Positions 60,824-64,000 of a stretch of DNA of 64,000 nt are shown here, piece after piece. The DNA lies in assembly GCF_027706845.1 (NCBI RefSeq), contig NZ_JAQGCZ010000001.1, positions 310,001 through 374,000 on the forward strand. The letters run 5' to 3'. Position numbers and translations under genes: made by a program. Below the pieces are notes generated by a model. That model was not told where the DNA came from, did no database searches, and saw nothing but the letters and a program-made list of their open reading frames with translations. This DNA comes from Mycolicibacterium sp. BiH015 (GTDB lineage: Bacteria > Actinomycetota > Actinomycetes > Mycobacteriales > Mycobacteriaceae). Positions within the stretch are counted from its first letter, which is position 1, and each line of letters opens with the position of its first letter.

Positions 60824-61990
60824 TCAGCCGAGGATCAAACCCGACGTCGGCACTCCGGTGCCCGCGGTAACCAGCACATGCTCCACATCCGGCACCTGAT
60901 TGACCGACGTTCCGCGCAGCTGGCGCACGCCCTCGGCGATGCCGTTCATGCCGTGGATGTACGCCTCGCCGAGTTGTCCGCCGTGCGTGTTGATCGGGAG
61001 CTTTCCACCCAGCTCGATCGCGCCGCCCGCGATGAAGTCCTTCGCCTCGCCGTTGCCGCAGAAGCCCAGTTCTTCGAGCTGGATCAACGTGTACGGAGTG
61101 AAGTGGTCATAGAGGATCGCCGTCTGGATGTCGGCGGGCGACAGACGGCTCTGCTGCCACAGCTGGCGTCCGACCAGTCCCATCTCGGGCAGGCCGAGTT
61201 CCTCGCGGTAATAGGAGTACATCGTGAACTGGTCGGCGCCGGCAGCCTGCGCCGCAGCCTCGATGGTCGCAGGCCTGTGCTTGAGATCCTTGGCCCGCTC
61301 GGGGGTGGTGACCACGATCGCCACACCACCATCGGTCTCCTGGCAACAGTCCAGCAGACGAAGTGGTTCGGCGATCCACCGTGAGTTCTGGTGATCCTCG
61401 ATGGTGATCGGCTTACCGTAGAAATGCGCCTTCGGATTGTTCGCCGCGTGCTTGCGGTCCGCGACCGACACCGCACCGAAATCAGCACTGGTTGCGCCGT
61501 ATTCGTGCATGTAGCGCCTGGCGATCATCGCCACCGAGGCGGCCGGTGTGCTCAAGCCGTGCGGATAGGACCAGCTGTACTCGACCCCGCGGGAATCGGC
61601 GTTCACCGTAAGACCGGTCATGACCTGGCCGAAGCGGAACTCCGACCGCTCGTTGAAGGCGCGGTAGGCGACCACGACCTCGGCCACGCCGGTCGCGACC
61701 GCGAGGGCAGCTTGTTGCACCGTCGCTGCCGCCGCACCGCCGCCGTAGCCGATCTGGCTGAAGAACGTGAGGTCGCCTATTCCGGTGGCACGAGCGACAG
61801 CGGTCTCCAAGTTCGAGTCCATTGTGAAGGTGACGAGGCCGTCGACATCGGCAGGCTTCAGGCCGGCGTCGTCGAGCGCGTCGAGAACGGCCTCGGCGGC
61901 CAGCCGAAGCTCGCTGCGGCCGGAGTTCTTCGAGAAATCGGTGGCGCCGATCCCGACGATCGCAGACTTGCCGGACAGCCCCGATTTCAT
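60824..61990 (-). CDS. ltp2: Ltp2, steroid side-chain retro-aldolase
   Basis: A 388-residue thiolase-fold enzyme (SAIVGIGATDFSKNSGRSE N-terminus; LPINTHGGQLGEAYIHGMNG near residue 335). It corresponds to Rv3540c (Ltp2), which releases propionyl-CoA and androstenedione from the hydroxylated C22 intermediate by retro-aldol cleavage with help from the DUF35 domain of ChsH2. Its ATG overlaps the chsH1 stop (ATGA). It ends the fadE29-chsH2-chsH1-ltp2 transcript. Confidence 0.94.
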   Translation of the reverse strand: MKSGLSGKSAIVGIGATDFSKNSGRSELRLAAEAVLDALDDAGLKPADVDGLVTFTMDSNLETAVARATGIGDLTFFSQIGYGGGAAAATVQQAALAVATGVAEVVVAYRAFNERSEFRFGQVMTGLTVNADSRGVEYSWSYPHGLSTPAASVAMIARRYMHEYGATSADFGAVSVADRKHAANNPKAHFYGKPITIEDHQNSRWIAEPLRLLDCCQETDGGVAIVVTTPERAKDLKHRPATIEAAAQAAGADQFTMYSYYREELGLPEMGLVGRQLWQQSRLSPADIQTAILYDHFTPYTLIQLEELGFCGNGEAKDFIAGGAIELGGKLPINTHGGQLGEAYIHGMNGIAEGVRQLRGTSVNQVPDVEHVLVTAGTGVPTSGLILG

Positions 61991-62400
61991 GCGTTGCCTC
62001 CGAAAGTGATTGTGGCGGTGGCTATGACGTGGTCACCGAGGCTGTTGCTACCCGTGATCCTGAGCGTCACGAGCCCATCCTCGATCGCCGTCACCTCGCC
62101 GGAGAATGTCACCGTGTCGTAGGCGTACCACGGCACCCCGAGTCGCAACCCGATGGTCTTGATGACGGCGGTCGGGCCAGCCCAGTCGGTAATGTAGCGC
62201 TGCACCAGACCGGTATCGGTCAGGATGTTGACGAAGATGTCCTTCGAACCCTTGGCCTGGGCCTTGTCCCGGTCGTGGTGGACGTCCTGGTAATCGCGGG
62301 TGGCGATCGCCGTCGACACGATGAAGGTCGGATCGCCGTAGAGTTCGAGCTCGGGCAGCTTCGTGCCCACCTCGTACGAGGGCGCCGTCGGTGCGCTCAT
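61987..62400 (-). CDS. chsH1: ChsH1, catalytic MaoC-like hydratase subunit
   Basis: A 137-residue single-hotdog MaoC protein. The segment TRDYQDVHHDRDKA (near residue 35) supplies Asp and His at the positions of the hydratase-2 catalytic pair. With ChsH2 it forms the alpha2beta2 hydratase for 3-oxo-pregna-dien-carboxyl-CoA. ATG 62398-62400 overlaps the chsH2 stop (ATGA). It corresponds to Rv3541c. Confidence 0.93.
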   Translation of the reverse strand: MSAPTAPSYEVGTKLPELELYGDPTFIVSTAIATRDYQDVHHDRDKAQAKGSKDIFVNILTDTGLVQRYITDWAGPTAVIKTIGLRLGVPWYAYDTVTFSGEVTAIEDGLVTLRITGSNSLGDHVIATATITFGGNA

Positions 62401-63350
62401 GCTCGAGGCTCCCATGCGTACAGCGTCCACGCCGGGCTGATCTCACTGTCCGGAAAGTCGATATAGGTTGCGCGCACTGGCATTCCGATCTGCACAGAAT
62501 CCGGGTCCACCCCGCGCAGCTCACCGAGCATCCGGACGCCCTCATCGAGCTCCACCAACGCGATGACGAACGGCAGCGTGCGGCCGGGCACCTTCGGCGC
62601 ATGGTGGACGACGTAGCTGAACACCGTGCCGTTGCCGGTAGCGACGACATAGTCGGTGGGTTCATCCTTGGCGGCCCATACCGCAGGGACCGGCGGGTGC
62701 TGCAGGGACCCGTCCGGGCGCTTCTGGATGCGCAATTCGTGGGCGTTGACACCGTCCCAGAAGAACTTCGTGTCCCGTGACGAGGCCGGTCGCATCAGCT
62801 TGTCGGGATCGAGGTCCTCTGGCACCGCGGACGTGACTTCGCCGCGCGGCGTGAACTTCATGATGCGCCACTTCATCTCGGCGACCAGCTCGTCGTCGGC
62901 GGTGGTCCAAGTGATCAGCTGGTTGATGAAATAACCCTCACCGAGCGCCGTCTGCTTGGGACCCACCACGTCGGTAATCTCGGCGTGGATGGCGAGCTCC
63001 TCACCCGGCTGCAGGTAACGGTGATACGTCTGTTCGCAATTGGTCGCCACCACGCCGACATAGCCGGCATCGTCGAACAGCGCCATCATCTTCGACAGCG
63101 GGTCGTCATCGGAGCGGCCCTCGCCCAGACCGCCCATCGTCCACACCTGGATCATCGCCGGTGGCGCGACAATACCGGGATGGCCGGCTGCCTTCGCGGC
63201 CTCCGCATCGACGTAGATGGGGTTCCTGTCGCCGATCGCATCCACCCAGTGGTGAATCATCGGCTGGTTGACCGGATCTCGGCCCTGACGCGGTTCGCTC
63301 TTTCCCTCAGCCTTGATCTTGTCGATACTCGCCTGCAGGTCTGCGCTCAT
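62397..63350 (-). CDS. chsH2: ChsH2, MaoC plus DUF35 hydratase subunit
   Basis: A 317-residue two-domain protein: N-terminal MaoC hotdog (about residues 15-180; GDRNPIYVDAEAAKAAGHPG) and C-terminal DUF35 OB-fold (about 195-317; VFSYVVHHAPKVPGR, FVIALVELDEGVRML). The His of the hydratase motif (NPxH) is Tyr here (NPIY), so catalysis must come from ChsH1. The DUF35 domain is the partner of Ltp2. ATG 63348-63350 overlaps the fadE29 stop (ATGA). It corresponds to Rv3542c. Confidence 0.94.
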   Translation of the reverse strand: MSADLQASIDKIKAEGKSEPRQGRDPVNQPMIHHWVDAIGDRNPIYVDAEAAKAAGHPGIVAPPAMIQVWTMGGLGEGRSDDDPLSKMMALFDDAGYVGVVATNCEQTYHRYLQPGEELAIHAEITDVVGPKQTALGEGYFINQLITWTTADDELVAEMKWRIMKFTPRGEVTSAVPEDLDPDKLMRPASSRDTKFFWDGVNAHELRIQKRPDGSLQHPPVPAVWAAKDEPTDYVVATGNGTVFSYVVHHAPKVPGRTLPFVIALVELDEGVRMLGELRGVDPDSVQIGMPVRATYIDFPDSEISPAWTLYAWEPRA

Positions 63351-64000
63351 CTGATCACTCTCGGGACCTTGAGACCCGACGCCGCAATCTGCTCGCGCAT
63401 CACTTCGTTGACGCCGCCGCCGAAGGTGATGACCAAGTTTCGTTTGGTCATCTTGTCCAGCCAGTCCAGGATCTCTCCGGTCTCCGGGTCGGCGGGATTG
63501 CCGAACCTGCCGACGATCTCCTCGGCGAGCCGGCCCACCTCCTGAATGCGTTCGGTGGAGAAGACTTTCGTCGCGGCCGCGTCGGCGACAGCGATGGTCT
63601 CCCCCGATGCGGCCACCTGCCAGTTCAGCAGCTCGTTGACCCGCCAGATGGCCTTGATCTGGCCGAGCAGTCGCTTCACGTCGTCGTGCTCGATCGGCGT
63701 CACGCCATCCGAGCCCGGCTTCGACGCCCACGCGTGGACCTGATCGTAGATGCCGGCGACACGACCGGCCGGGCCGAGCCCGACCCGCTCGTGATTGAGC
63801 TGGGTGGTGATGAGCTTCCAGCCACCGTTCTCCTGCCCGACGAGCATGTCGGCGGGCACCCGCACGTCGTTGTAGTACGACGCGTTGGTGTGATGAGCCC
63901 CGTCGGACAGGATGATCGGCGTCCAGGAGTAGCCGGGGTCCTTGGTGTCGACGATCAGGATCGAGATGCCCTTGTGCTTGGCGGCTTCGGGATCGGTACG
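63347..64000 (-). CDS. fadE29: FadE29/ChsE2, steroid-CoA dehydrogenase subunit, C-terminal part
   Basis: The last 217 residues of an acyl-CoA dehydrogenase; the N-terminal part lies beyond the window. It has HKGISILIVDTKDPGYSW, VGQENGGWKLITTQLNHERVGLGP and the C-terminal TFGGGVNEVMREQIAASGL motif. Gene order (fadE29-chsH2-chsH1-ltp2) identifies it as Rv3543c, which with FadE28 forms the ChsE1-ChsE2 dehydrogenase of the final side-chain cycle. The promoter is outside the window. Confidence 0.93.
   Translation of the reverse strand, partial: RTDPEAAKHKGISILIVDTKDPGYSWTPIILSDGAHHTNASYYNDVRVPADMLVGQENGGWKLITTQLNHERVGLGPAGRVAGIYDQVHAWASKPGSDGVTPIEHDDVKRLLGQIKAIWRVNELLNWQVAASGETIAVADAAATKVFSTERIQEVGRLAEEIVGRFGNPADPETGEILDWLDKMTKRNLVITFGGGVNEVMREQIAASGLKVPRVIR

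Noticed and set aside
1..64000. tRNA, rRNA, insertion sequences, prophage or attachment sites
   Set aside because: No tRNA-like cloverleaf, transposase, integrase or IS-type terminal repeat was recognised anywhere in the window by eye; a covariance-model search would be needed to exclude small RNAs.

Overview
The window is high-GC actinobacterial DNA from a mycobacterium, most likely a fast-growing Mycolicibacterium-type species. It is nearly colinear with the cholesterol-catabolism region of Mycobacterium tuberculosis (Rv3493c to Rv3543c): mce4, hsd4A, fadE26/27, fadD17, ilvX, fadD19/echA19, cyp142, ltp3/ltp4, kshA, hsaEGF, kstD and ltp2-chsH1-chsH2-fadE29. The PE/PPE genes that interrupt this order in M. 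tuberculosis are absent. Other genes occupy some of those positions: a RecQ-like helicase, a PGRS-like protein without a PE domain, and an MPT63-like secreted protein. Gene identities rest on recognised motifs, protein length and gene order; no database search was possible.

Layout. 1-9347 (minus): the Mce4 sterol importer, with two YrbE permeases, six Mce proteins and the start of an Mce-associated protein. 9348-9569: two KstR boxes. 9570-10683 (minus): Hsd4A/ChsB1 and a ferredoxin. 10846-19023 (plus): a tight operon fadE26-fadE27-fadD17-fadD-(KstD-like)-kshA, followed by an LpqN-like lipoprotein. 19870-24221 (minus): IlvX-like TPP enzyme, nitronate monooxygenase-like protein and FadD19; echA19 is divergent from fadD19. 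25153-33484 (minus): a giant regulator with winged-helix/BTAD, nucleotide cyclase, AAA ATPase, TPR and tandem NTF2/SnoaL-like repeats; its 3' end carries two apparent one-base deletions. 33557-34718: an azoreductase/MarR pair. 34723-41132: cyp142, an Rv3519-like gene, an F420-dependent oxidoreductase, a double-DUF35 protein, ltp4 and ltp3. 41090-42950 (minus): an MFS transporter and a TetR regulator behind a palindromic operator. 43130-47931: a second kshA, an Rv3527-like protein behind a tandem-repeat leader, and a sulfotransferase, SDR and Rv3531c set. 48020-51025: an IclR regulator and a RecQ-like helicase. 51055-56436: hsaE-hsaG-hsaF divergent from kstD-chsH3. 56443-60750: cell-envelope and secreted proteins. 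60824-64000 (minus): ltp2-chsH1-chsH2-fadE29, with fadE29 cut by the window edge.

Together these genes import sterol (Mce4), oxidise the terminal side-chain carbon (CYP142), activate it as a CoA ester (FadD19, FadD17), shorten it by beta-oxidation and retro-aldol cleavage (FadE26/27, EchA19, ChsH3, Hsd4A, FadE29, ChsH1/H2, Ltp2 and probably Ltp3/4), open ring B (KstD plus KshA), and break the resulting hydroxydienoate to pyruvate and propionyl-CoA (HsaE, HsaF, HsaG). Eight boxes fitting the KstR consensus TnnAACnnGTTnnA or one mismatch from it lie at the promoters, so most of the region should be de-repressed by sterol CoA thioesters.

The least explained elements are the giant BTAD-cyclase-ATPase-NTF2 regulator embedded in a steroid island; a 32-bp repeat that forms a chain of overlapping micro-ORFs before one gene and recurs, in another reading frame, before ltp4; and a second KstD-like/KshA pair inside the fadE26 operon.
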